Positions 34,989 to 42,870 of a DNA stretch of 43,446 nucleotides are shown piece by piece; positions within the stretch are counted from its first letter, which is position 1; every line of letters begins with the position of its first letter. The notes below the pieces were generated by a model, which ran no database searches, had not been told where the DNA came from, and saw only the letters and a program-made list of their open reading frames with translations. A program made the position numbers and the translations under genes. This stretch comes from an uncultured Clostridia bacterium. GTDB lineage: Bacteria > Bacillota > Clostridia > TANB77 > CAG-508. The stretch spans positions 1 through 43,446 of the forward strand of contig CAKPKG010000008.1 in assembly GCA_934167165.1 (NCBI GenBank), given 5' to 3'.

Positions 34989-35435
34989 TTATAATTTTTC
35001 TATAATTCTATCAAGGCACTCCTGTATTTCCTTTGCACAATTTTTGTATACTTCTATTCCATATCCCCATGGATCTTTTATATCTAAATCACTTTGTGGA
35101 TATCCTGCATATTCTTTCATTGTAAATACTTTCTCTTTTAATTCTGGATACATATTTATAACACTATTTTTGTGTGAAGTTGTTGCGCAAAGTATTACAT
35201 CCATATCTTTTATGTTTGAATTTCTTATATTTGTTGCTTTATGATTTTTTAAATCTATTCCATATTCGTGCATTGTTTCAATTGCTTCATATGTTGAAGT
35301 ATCACCATTTTCTGCATATACCCCACATGAGTATACTTGTACATTTTTATTTTGTTCTTTTACCATTTTTTCAAACATTGCATGTGCCATGGCACTTCTG
35401 CAAATGTTGCCTGTGCATATAAACATTATTTTCAT
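34989..35435 (-). CDS. Low-molecular-weight protein tyrosine phosphatase
   Basis: The 148-residue protein has the LMW-PTP P-loop CTGNICRS at residues 7-14, with the nucleophilic cysteine and arginine, and the general acid aspartate in DIKDPWGYG near the C-terminus. Isoleucine at the position after TGN is typical of phosphotyrosine enzymes; arginine phosphatases such as YwlE have threonine there. So tyrosine specificity is favoured by this residue. The ATG at 35435 follows a GAGGAAGG region. Fragments of the dispersed repeats lie on both sides of the gene (34955-34990 and 35563-35600). Confidence 0.85.
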   Translation of the reverse strand: MKIMFICTGNICRSAMAHAMFEKMVKEQNKNVQVYSCGVYAENGDTSTYEAIETMHEYGIDLKNHKATNIRNSNIKDMDVILCATTSHKNSVINMYPELKEKVFTMKEYAGYPQSDLDIKDPWGYGIEVYKNCAKEIQECLDRIIEKL

Positions 35436-35486
35436 TTTTGGTTTTCCTTCCTCGTTTTTCTTTTCACTAGATTCATTTTGGGTTTT

Positions 35487-35562
35487 GCGGGTCGCCGAGG
35501 GCGGCGGCCCCTACAACGTTTGCAATAAATTCGTTTTCGGGCGTATGCAATACGCCCCTACG
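35487..35562. repeat. Two GC-rich palindromic repeat fragments
   Basis: GGTCGCCGAGGGCGGCGGCC followed by CCTACAACG, then GGGCGTATGCAATACGCCCC followed by TACGAAT. Both are imperfect inverted repeats ending in CCCCTAC, with GC far above the local level. They resemble the fragments at 10247 and 20411, so these belong to one dispersed family distinct from the 130-bp element. Confidence 0.55.
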
Positions 35563-35598
35563 AATCTCACTTTCCACATCACACTTCAAATTTTCAAT

Positions 35599-36900
35599 TT
35601 ATATAATTCCTAAAATATATTTTTCTTTTTTTACTGGTTCTTCTACTATTGTATATGCATTTTGCATTTCTTCTACTGCTGTTTCTCCTTTTTGTTTATT
35701 ATTTGCATATACGAATGCTAGTATATCACCTTTTTTTACTTTGTCTGCATTTTTCTTATTTAGCACTATTCCTACTGCTTTGTCTATATCATCTTCTTTT
35801 CTTAATCTTCCTGCTCCTAAATCTACTGATATTTTTCCTACTTCTGCTGCATTTAGTTTTTCTATGTATCCATCTTCTTGGCAAATTACTGGTAATATGT
35901 ATTTTGCTTTTTCAAATTTATCTGTATTTTTTACATATTCTATATCACCATTTTGATTTTGTACTAATTCTAAAAATTTATTATATGCTTTTCCGTTTTT
36001 TATATTTTCTAATATTTTTAGTTTGTTTTCTTCTAAATTGTCACCTTTATCTGCAAGTTTTAGTATATATGCTCCTATTGTTGTTATTATTTCTTTTATA
36101 TCTTCTGGCATATTTCCTTTTAAACATTCTATTGTCTCTATAATTTCTAAACTATTTCCTATTGCATATCCAACTGGTTCATCCATATTTGTAATTATGC
36201 ACACTGTTTCCCTGTTTGCTAACTTTCCTATGTTTTTCATTATATTAGATAATTCTATTGCATCTTTTTCGTTTTGCATAAAAGCTCCACTTCCGCATGT
36301 TACATCTAATACTATTTTGTTTGCTCCTGCAGCTATTTTTTTACTCATTATGCTTGATGCTATAAGTGACATATTATCCACACAACTAATGGTATCACGT
36401 AGTGCATATATTTTTTTGTCTGCTGGTGCTAAATTAGCAGTTTGACCAATTAAGCTTATTCCAATTTTTTGAACGTTTTCTATAAATTCATCTATTTTTA
36501 TTTCTGTTTTATATCCAGGAATTGATTCTAATTTATCTACTGTCCCACCAGTAAATCCTAAACCTCTTCCAGACATCTTTGCAACTGGCACGCCAAGTGA
36601 TGCAATAATTGGCATTAATACTAATGTTATTTTATCTCCAACGCCTCCTGTACTATGTTTATCTATAACTGTTTTGGAAATTTCAGATAAGTCTAGAATT
36701 TCTCCAGAGTGTGCCATTTCTAATGTTAAATTTGTAGTTTCTTCATTATTTAATCCATTGATATACATTGCCATAATTAGTGCAGATGCTTGATAATCTG
36801 TAACAGTCCCTTTTGTATATTCTTCTATAAAGTATTTTATTTCTTCTTTTTTTAATTCTAATCCATCTCTTTTTTTAGCTATAATTTCTTTAATGTTCAT
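35599..36900 (-). CDS. pdp: Pyrimidine-nucleoside phosphorylase
   Basis: Reversible phosphorolysis of thymidine, uridine and deoxyuridine in the salvage pathway. The 433-residue homodimeric family is recognised by KRDGLELKKEEI, the phosphate-binding KHSTGGVGDKITL, SGRGLGFTGGTVDKLESIPG, and SSIMSKKIAAGA. Length and signature fit Pdp/DeoA; the choice between them is not resolved. The ATG at 36900 follows AGGAGG. It may be functionally linked to tdk in this window, though distant. Confidence 0.92.
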   Translation of the reverse strand: MNIKEIIAKKRDGLELKKEEIKYFIEEYTKGTVTDYQASALIMAMYINGLNNEETTNLTLEMAHSGEILDLSEISKTVIDKHSTGGVGDKITLVLMPIIASLGVPVAKMSGRGLGFTGGTVDKLESIPGYKTEIKIDEFIENVQKIGISLIGQTANLAPADKKIYALRDTISCVDNMSLIASSIMSKKIAAGANKIVLDVTCGSGAFMQNEKDAIELSNIMKNIGKLANRETVCIITNMDEPVGYAIGNSLEIIETIECLKGNMPEDIKEIITTIGAYILKLADKGDNLEENKLKILENIKNGKAYNKFLELVQNQNGDIEYVKNTDKFEKAKYILPVICQEDGYIEKLNAAEVGKISVDLGAGRLRKEDDIDKAVGIVLNKKNADKVKKGDILAFVYANNKQKGETAVEEMQNAYTIVEEPVKKEKYILGII

Positions 36901-36917
36901 AAAATCAACCTCCTAAT

Positions 36918-36946
36918 TTGATTTTTTATGTAAAACATGCTATAAT
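36918..36946 (+). promoter_or_regulatory. Promoter for the small ORF at 36985
   Basis: TTGATT at 36918-36923, a 17-base spacer, then the extended -10 TGCTATAAT at 36938-36946. About 39 bases before the ATG. Confidence 0.7.
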
Positions 36947-36984
36947 ATTATTACATATTTTATATGAAAGGAGATAAAGAACAA

Positions 36985-37197
36985 ATGTGTAACAGTATAA
37001 CCTGTTTACGCTCACGCCTCGAAGGTGCGCAGACACTTGCTGATTACAATTTGTTAATAAAAGACTGTTCTAGTCTCTTGTCAGCTAAAGCTGATCTGGA
37101 GACTGAAATAGCTCTCTACAACATAATTGAATCAGCCACAGTATCTGCTCGTGAGCTGATAAGTCCTGCTGATCCATTTGGATGGGAGGGCAAATAA
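36985..37197 (+). CDS. Small orphan protein (70 residues)
   Basis: Not recognised. The 70-residue product begins MCNSITCLRSRLEGAQTLAD, is helical and contains three cysteines. The AAAGGAGAT ribosome binding site lies 11 bases before the ATG; an earlier in-frame ATG at 36964 has no site. Its codon use differs from its neighbours: many C- and G-ending codons (CTC, CTG, GCG, CGC, GTG) in an AT-rich genome. It has its own promoter and its own terminator. It may be recently acquired, or a highly expressed gene. Confidence 0.65.
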   Translation: MCNSITCLRSRLEGAQTLADYNLLIKDCSSLLSAKADLETEIALYNIIESATVSARELISPADPFGWEGK

Positions 37198-37206
37198 CAA
37201 CACATT

Positions 37207-37246
37207 TGGCGTAACTGGGTTTCCGGTTGCGCCATTCTCCTTTTTT
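37207..37246 (+). terminator. Terminator of the small ORF
   Basis: A 12-bp stem, TGGCGTAACTGG (37207-37218) and CCGGTTGCGCCA (37223-37234), with two G-U pairs and a 4-base loop, followed by TTCTCCTTTTTT. Confidence 0.85.
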
Positions 37247-37871
37247 ATATAAAATTCTTTACAAAGCTTTTTCTATGTATTGAACATATTCCATATTCTT
37301 TTATTGCTTGTATGTGTTTTGCTGTTCCATACCCTTTATGGCTAGCGAATCCATACTGTGGGTATATTTCATCGTATTCTCTCATTATTCTATCTCTTGT
37401 TACTTTTGCAACAATTGAAGCTGCTGATATGCTATAAATTTTTGCGTCTCCTTTTATTACAGATATATATGGAATTTGATGTGTGTCTATTTTTTCTAAA
37501 GCATCTACTAATATAACCTCTGGCTTTATTTCTAAATTGTCTATTGCCATTGTTAATGCTTTTTTAGTTGCATTTAATATATTTATTTCGTCTATTTCAT
37601 CTTGCATTACAATTCCTGTACCCCATGCAATTGCTTCATTTGTTATTTTTTCATAAAGCATTTCTCTTTTGGTTTCGGATACCTTTTTAGAGTCATTAAC
37701 ATATTCAATAAATGAATCTTGTGGCATTATTACACATCCCACAACTACTGGTCCAGCTAAAGGTCCTCTTCCTGCTTCGTCTATTCCTGCAATATATTTT
37801 ATCCCTTTATCATATATTTTTTTTTCGTATTCTTTTAATTTATTTAGTCTTTCTATTTCTCTTTCTTTCAT
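37245..37871 (-). CDS. rnhB: Ribonuclease HII
   Basis: Removes RNA primers and misincorporated ribonucleotides from DNA. The 208-residue protein has the catalytic cluster: YIAGIDEAGRGPLAGPVVVG (Asp and Glu), the central aspartate in LVDALEK and the last in the VIKGDAKI segment, plus SAASIVAKVTRD. The start is the ATG at 37871 after AAGGTG; the GTG three codons earlier lies in the ribosome binding site. It begins 1 base after the pilin-like gene stop, so the two are coupled. Confidence 0.94.
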   Translation of the reverse strand: MKEREIERLNKLKEYEKKIYDKGIKYIAGIDEAGRGPLAGPVVVGCVIMPQDSFIEYVNDSKKVSETKREMLYEKITNEAIAWGTGIVMQDEIDEINILNATKKALTMAIDNLEIKPEVILVDALEKIDTHQIPYISVIKGDAKIYSISAASIVAKVTRDRIMREYDEIYPQYGFASHKGYGTAKHIQAIKEYGICSIHRKSFVKNFI

Positions 37872-37872
37872 A

Positions 37873-38319
37873 TTACTCACCTTGTAAATCTGTTAAACTG
37901 TATTTTCCGTCTACTCCTTTTGAATAATATATTTCTATATCATCTCCATAGTAAACAACATAAAATTTATCTTTATCTACTTTTATAGAAGATAGTTCTT
38001 GTGAGTTTAAATCTTCTTGTGTCCAAATATAGCAATTTTCTTTACTTTCATCTGGAATGACTATTGCTTCAGTATTATAATCAGTTGCCTCTGATAATTT
38101 AGTTCCTACTAAATTATCTATGTCTTTAAAATCATATTTATCTTTAACAATTTCCGCTCTTGTTTTTATTGATATCATCTCTGTTTTTATATCTTCAAGT
38201 TTAGCTTTACTTATTTCTTTTGTTCCTACTTTTACTGTTACTCCGACTAAAATTAACATTAGTATTATTGTTATGATTAGCGCTATTATAGTTATACCTT
38301 TTTCATTCTTTAAATTCAT
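37873..38319 (-). CDS. Type IV pilin-like protein
   Basis: The 148-residue product has a prepilin-like N-terminus: a short basic leader, a KG cleavage site, then a hydrophobic helix ITIIALIITIILMLILVGV. The conserved Glu5 of true pilins is missing (ITIIA follows the G), as is common for this Clostridia family. The rest is a globular C-terminal domain ending in YSLTDLQGE. No pilin assembly genes are nearby. It is upstream of rnhB in the same short operon, without a clear functional link. Confidence 0.75.
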   Translation of the reverse strand: MNLKNEKGITIIALIITIILMLILVGVTVKVGTKEISKAKLEDIKTEMISIKTRAEIVKDKYDFKDIDNLVGTKLSEATDYNTEAIVIPDESKENCYIWTQEDLNSQELSSIKVDKDKFYVVYYGDDIEIYYSKGVDGKYSLTDLQGE

Positions 38320-38390
38320 TTTTTCAACTCCTTCAAAATATAGTTTATTATATTATATGTAAAAATTTATTTCAATATAATTTTTAGGTA

Positions 38391-38522
38391 AATTGGAATT
38401 TCATGAAGTGTGAGGTTTGAGGTGCGAAGTGTGAAAAATATAGAAAAGCCTACGAAGCCACGGCCCTATAAATCACACCTCCCACATCACACCTCTCACC
38501 TCAATAAAACAAATTCCAATTT
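38391..38522. repeat. 130-bp dispersed palindromic element, copy 7 (orientation A); gap 38320-38625
   Basis: Orientation A like copy 1: AATTGGAATTTCATGAAGTG, core AAAGCCTACGAAGCCACGG, and the end AAACAAATTCCAATT. It fills the middle of the gap between the divergent pilin-like and htrA genes. Upstream of htrA an AT-rich region holds TATTATA-like words, but I could not fix a promoter. Confidence 0.87.
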
Positions 38523-38625
38523 ATATTATTAATTTTTCAGGATTTTTTAATGTATACCTTGTATTATATTATTAGTTTAGGTTATTATTATATTATGGTA
38601 ATTCATTTTACAAGGAGGTTATATT

Positions 38626-39837
38626 ATGAATGACAATAATGACTTTTTCAAGAATTTTGATACTCCTAAAAAAAGCTACTCTGGTTTAGGCAAATCTTTC
38701 TTTATTCCATTTTTTTCTGGAGTATTAGGTACAATTCTTGTTATTGCAATAGTTTTTGGAATTCCTAGTATAAAAAATTCTATTTTAAATACATCATCTA
38801 CAAAAACGGAGGAAACTTCCGCATTACCTACTTCGGCTTCTAACACTGGAACGGTTAAAACTGTGTCACTTTCTGATTATTCTGATACTGCAATATATTC
38901 TGCAAATAAGGTGTTGCCTTCAATTGTTGGTATTACTGTAGAATATACTGTAACGTCAAATTTTATGCAAGGAATGTCACAACTTGCCCAAGCACAAGGT
39001 TCTGGAATTATAATTAGCAAAGATGGATATATATTAACAAATAATCATATAATTAATTCTACTGATTCTTCTACTTATTACGAGGTTTCAAAAGCTACAA
39101 AAGTATATGTTTATTTATACAATGATACTACACCATATGAGGCTAAAATTATAGGTACAGATGAACAAACTGATTTAGCTGTTATTAAAATTGAAAAAGA
39201 TGATTTAACACCTGCAGAATTAGGTGATTCTAACTCTGTTAAAATTGGAGAGTTCGCTATGGCTATTGGTAATCCATTAGGAATGCAAAGTAGTGTTACA
39301 TCTGGAATAATAAGTGCTGTTAATAGAACTGTTACAGGTGAAAATGGAACTACTTACACACTAATCCAAACAGATGCAGCTATAAATTCTGGAAATAGTG
39401 GTGGAGCTTTGGTAAATAGTGAAGGTAAAGTAATTGGTATTAATACTCTAAAACTTTCTGGAACAGGTATAGAAGGTATGGGATTTGCAATTCCAATTAA
39501 TGATACTATTGACATTTATAAACAATTAATTGAACATGGTAAAGTTTTAAGACCATATATTGGTATTGAAGGAATTGATGTAACTCAAAGCATTGCCGAA
39601 AGATATAATTTAACTGAAGGAGTTTATATTAAAGCTATTCAAAATTCAAGTCCAGCTTCTGAAACAGATTTAAAAGCCGGAGATATAATTGTTAAGGCAG
39701 ATGGCACCTCTATTAAAACAATGGACGAATTAAACAAGATTAAAAACAATAAAAATATTGGAGACAATTTAGAACTTGAAGTAATTAGAAGTGGTAAAAA
39801 TGTTAAAGTTACTATTAAATTAGCAGAACAACCTTAA
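38626..39837 (+). CDS. htrA: HtrA-like serine protease with PDZ domain
   Basis: Membrane-anchored quality-control protease. The 403-residue protein has a cytoplasmic N-terminus, a membrane helix at about residues 25-50 (FIPFFSGVLGTILVIAIVFG), a linker and a trypsin-like domain. The catalytic triad is visible: His in TNNHIIN, Asp in TDLAVIKIE and Ser in INSGNSGGAL. One C-terminal PDZ domain follows (about residues 300-400, LKAGDIIVKADGTSI). GGAGG lies just upstream of the ATG. It is monocistronic and ends at the terminator shared with the 39877 gene. Confidence 0.92.
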   Translation: MNDNNDFFKNFDTPKKSYSGLGKSFFIPFFSGVLGTILVIAIVFGIPSIKNSILNTSSTKTEETSALPTSASNTGTVKTVSLSDYSDTAIYSANKVLPSIVGITVEYTVTSNFMQGMSQLAQAQGSGIIISKDGYILTNNHIINSTDSSTYYEVSKATKVYVYLYNDTTPYEAKIIGTDEQTDLAVIKIEKDDLTPAELGDSNSVKIGEFAMAIGNPLGMQSSVTSGIISAVNRTVTGENGTTYTLIQTDAAINSGNSGGALVNSEGKVIGINTLKLSGTGIEGMGFAIPINDTIDIYKQLIEHGKVLRPYIGIEGIDVTQSIAERYNLTEGVYIKAIQNSSPASETDLKAGDIIVKADGTSIKTMDELNKIKNNKNIGDNLELEVIRSGKNVKVTIKLAEQP

Positions 39838-39843
39838 TGTAAA

Positions 39844-39872
39844 TAACTCTCGATAGAAAATATCGAGAGTTA
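39844..39872. terminator. Bidirectional terminator, htrA / DUF3298-like
   Basis: A perfect 12-bp stem, TAACTCTCGATA (39844-39855) and TATCGAGAGTTA (39861-39872), closes a 5-base loop and is followed by TTTTTT. Confidence 0.88.
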
Positions 39873-39876
39873 TTTT

Positions 39877-40704
39877 TTAAAATATTATCAAATCTGTTTC
39901 ACTTGTATAATCATTATTTCCATATGCATATACTAAATAAAGTGTTTTATTTTTACCTAAAAAGAAATTTGGTGTATTTTCTAATTTGTACATATCATCA
40001 TTTGGATTTCTTACATAAACATTATATCCTTGATTTGCAAAGCTCGCATTTTGCTTACTTAACTTTGTTATTTCTTCTGTTATTTGTTTTTGCATCTTTT
40101 CTTTATCAAGGTTTTTAGTTTGTATAATATCTTCTATTGTCATTAATTTATCTTCATCTATATTATAATTATATGTTTGTATTATTGTTCTTTGAGCAGT
40201 TGTTCCTTCTTTTAATGTACATTTTATGACTAATGATAATATATTATCATTTATATATCCAACATACCCTAAATTATATACTGTATATGTTTTATTGTTT
40301 TTTACTATATCTACAACTTTTTTTCCAAATATATCTAGTATCTCTTCATTTATTTTTTTAGTCGTTTCAGTTTCTTTTTTTAATAGAGGAATTTCCGCAA
40401 CTATATTATATTTTGTTTCTTTTTTTTCATTAACTTTATACTTTGTTTCTATTATATCGTCATAATTTATATTTGAATTCTCAATTTTTGCTGAACCTTC
40501 TTTATTAATTGTATTTGTAAATATTGAATCAAAATTATTTTTTAAATCTTCATAATTTGCCTGCTGTTTTTCCTCTTCTGTTTTAGTTATTTTACTATTT
40601 GTAATCTGTGCATATATTCCTATTGCTATTGCTATACTGCACACTAACAGTATTGCTATTAATATTATTAATTGTTTTTTATCTCTCCAAATATATTTTA
40701 ACAT
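39877..40704 (-). CDS. Membrane-anchored DUF3298/DUF4163-like protein
   Basis: Function unknown. The 275-residue product has a basic N-terminus and one membrane helix at about residues 12-32 (LIILIAILLVCSIAIAIGIY), then an extracytoplasmic region with the words YNIVAEIPLLKKETETTKKIN, LMTIEDIIQTKNL and TPNFFLGKNKTLYLVYAYG, which match the RsiV/DUF3298 type of domain. In that type of protein the domain sits outside the cell, for example in the anti-sigma RsiV that binds lysozyme, but no sigma gene is adjacent here. The AAGGAG site precedes the ATG. Confidence 0.75.
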   Translation of the reverse strand: MLKYIWRDKKQLIILIAILLVCSIAIAIGIYAQITNSKITKTEEEKQQANYEDLKNNFDSIFTNTINKEGSAKIENSNINYDDIIETKYKVNEKKETKYNIVAEIPLLKKETETTKKINEEILDIFGKKVVDIVKNNKTYTVYNLGYVGYINDNILSLVIKCTLKEGTTAQRTIIQTYNYNIDEDKLMTIEDIIQTKNLDKEKMQKQITEEITKLSKQNASFANQGYNVYVRNPNDDMYKLENTPNFFLGKNKTLYLVYAYGNNDYTSETDLIIF

Positions 40705-40860
40705 TAATTGTACTCCTTAATATTTTTAATAACATTTGCTTTATATATTTTATATTTTGTTCTTATTGTTGTCAATGTGTTTTCCATTTTTCTCGCCGAT
40801 TTGAGTTTCCGAATGAAATGAGGAAATCTCAAAAGCAATAACAATTATAGTATATAAAAA

Positions 40861-40898
40861 AACACCATAAAAGAGTTTTTTTAATCTTTTATGGCGTT
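40861..40898 (-). terminator. Terminator downstream of the secreted repeat protein
   Basis: A 14-bp stem with one G-T mismatch, AACACCATAAAAGA (40861-40874) and TCTTTTATGGCGTT (40885-40898), closes a 10-base loop. On the minus strand it is followed by a T-run. It lies 50 bases after the stop of the 40951 gene. Confidence 0.8.
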
Positions 40899-40950
40899 CT
40901 TTACTGGTTGTAAGCTATCTAAATGACCATCTCTGTATTTTTATTTAGTA

Positions 40951-42852
40951 TTAGTTTTCCTTATTATCTTTGTCTTCTTTAATATCATTTGTTTCTGTTG
41001 TTATTATAGCCTCTTCTTTTTTATTTTTATCTTGGCTTGTTCCATCCACTATCATTATAAATCTAACTTCTCCTTCTGTTCCATCTTGAATTCCAGCATA
41101 ATTATTGTATTCATTTGCAAGCTCGTTAATTTTTTCTAATCTGCTTGCAAAGTTTCTTAAGTCACCATTTACCAAATTATTTATTTTTGATATTCCTTGA
41201 TCATTAAATGTTTTTGCCCCACTTGCTAATTGTAGTGCTCCATTATCTAATTTATTTGTCCCTACTGCTAATGCACTTACTCCATTATCTATGGTTTCTA
41301 ATCCATTTGTTAATTCACTTAAAGCACTTCCTAATGTACTCATTTGTGATACTACTTGGTTTGTAAATTTTTGTTTAGCTTGGTTTCCAACTTGTGTTGC
41401 CGTTTGTGTTGCTGTTGCTCCAGCTGTTTGTGTTGCTGTACTTTGTGCTACTGTTAATGCTGTTGTTTCTGCTGTTTGTGTTGCTGTTCTTTGTGCCACT
41501 TCTAGTGCTGTTGTTTCTGCCGTTTGGTATGCTGTATTTTGTGCTACTTCTAGTGCTGTTGTCTCTGCTGTTTGGTATGCTATATTTTGTGCTATTGCTA
41601 ATATTAATTCTTTTTCTGCTTCTGTTAGTTCTACCGGGTATTTGCTTTGTGCTTGGGCTATTATTGCTTCTTTTTGAGCAACTGTAAATGTTGCTGCTGC
41701 TTTTGCTTGAGTTGCTATTCCTGTTTTTTGTGCGTCTGTAAGTTCTGCACCGGTTTTTGCTTGTGCTGCTATTCCTGCTTTTTGTGCATCTGAAAGTGTT
41801 GCTGCTGCTTTTGCTTGAGCTGCTATTCCTGCTTTTTGCTCATCTGAAAGTGTTGCACTTTGCATTGCTTGGGCTTTTATTGCTTCCAAAGTTTTACTAT
41901 CTATTGCTGGAGTATTATCATTTTTTAAATTTTTTGTACTTTCTTCAACTTCATTTTTTATTTGTTTAGAACCTGCATATGCTGTTCCTGTTCCTTCTTT
42001 TAATTGGTCAACTCCATTTACTAATTCTGTTGTTCCATCTTTTAATTGATTTGCACCTGCTACTATTTGGTTACTTGCATTTGATAGTTCATTAATTTGA
42101 CTATACATGCTGTTTAAATCACTTGTTAAGTCTTCATCTATTCCTTTTACTGCTACAACTGCTATAATATTTCCCATTTCAAACTCTTCTGTTTCCATTG
42201 AAATCTCTATTCCCTCTGGAATATCTATTTTGCTTTTTGAAATTCCGATATTTTCTTGCATTCCTGGCATTGCAATTCCAACTGCTAATGTACTTTCTCC
42301 ATTATCTACTATTTTTCCATTTGTAATTTGAATATTTTTATTTTTTGCATTATCTATTTTTGTTCCTGCCACTATTATAAATGGAGTATACATTGTAACT
42401 TGTTTTCCATTTACTGAAACAATATGTTTTTTGTTGTTTGTGTAATTTATTTTAATTTTTACATTTCCGCTTTTTCCTTTTAATTCTTCTGCTGATATTT
42501 CTTTTCCATTTAGTTCATAAGTTATTTTACATTCTACTGGTAATTGTTTGTCACTTTCACCTTTATAGTAAATGTTATTTCCATTACTGTCCCAAATTAC
42601 TTGGTTTCCTTCTTTTTTGAAAGTTTCATCTCCATTTGTGTTTTCTATATTTAATAGATTAGATATATCAGTTATCTCATTTAATTTATCCTCATTTGTT
42701 AATTGAGTACTTACTATTGTTTTATATGCTTTACCATTTGAGTCTAAATTTGAGTATACTGTTTCTGATTTTGATGTTGCAAATACTGGTATTGTCATAT
42801 ATGAAGTTATTGTAAATAACAAAAGTCCTGAAATCATTTTTTTGTTTTTCAT
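40951..42852 (-). CDS. Secreted coiled-coil repeat protein (YhgE/Pip-like helical region), MMPL-associated
   Basis: The 633-residue product has a signal peptide (KKMISGLLLFTITSYMTIPVFA), an N-terminal domain of about 200 residues, then a long helical region. Near residues 255-300 and 510-560 are the heptad-like words LKDGTTELVNGVDQL and LDNGALQLASG, as in YhgE/Pip and MMPL-associated proteins. Between about 325 and 500 lie two tandem repeat blocks: several copies of AQKAGIAAQAKAAATLSD and several of AETTALEVAQNTAYQT. The C-terminus is charged (DIKEDKDNKEN) without a clear anchor. It lies 18 bases after the partial MMPL gene, and a function together with that transporter is likely. Confidence 0.78.
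   Translation of the reverse strand: MKNKKMISGLLLFTITSYMTIPVFATSKSETVYSNLDSNGKAYKTIVSTQLTNEDKLNEITDISNLLNIENTNGDETFKKEGNQVIWDSNGNNIYYKGESDKQLPVECKITYELNGKEISAEELKGKSGNVKIKINYTNNKKHIVSVNGKQVTMYTPFIIVAGTKIDNAKNKNIQITNGKIVDNGESTLAVGIAMPGMQENIGISKSKIDIPEGIEISMETEEFEMGNIIAVVAVKGIDEDLTSDLNSMYSQINELSNASNQIVAGANQLKDGTTELVNGVDQLKEGTGTAYAGSKQIKNEVEESTKNLKNDNTPAIDSKTLEAIKAQAMQSATLSDEQKAGIAAQAKAAATLSDAQKAGIAAQAKTGAELTDAQKTGIATQAKAAATFTVAQKEAIIAQAQSKYPVELTEAEKELILAIAQNIAYQTAETTALEVAQNTAYQTAETTALEVAQRTATQTAETTALTVAQSTATQTAGATATQTATQVGNQAKQKFTNQVVSQMSTLGSALSELTNGLETIDNGVSALAVGTNKLDNGALQLASGAKTFNDQGISKINNLVNGDLRNFASRLEKINELANEYNNYAGIQDGTEGEVRFIMIVDGTSQDKNKKEEAIITTETNDIKEDKDNKEN
41400..41880 (-). repeat. Two tandem repeat blocks in the secreted protein gene
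   Basis: Within the gene, a unit of about 54 bases (18 residues, IAAQAK...) and a unit of about 48-51 bases (AETTALEVAQ...) are repeated in tandem with high nucleotide similarity. High identity in DNA, not only in protein, suggests recent expansion and possible length variation between strains. Confidence 0.8.
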
Positions 42853-42870
42853 TTTATATCATCCTTTCAT

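Noticed and set aside
41400..41880. CRISPR-like tandem repeats
   Set aside because: They are in frame inside an ORF, vary by codon, and have no unique spacers of constant length.
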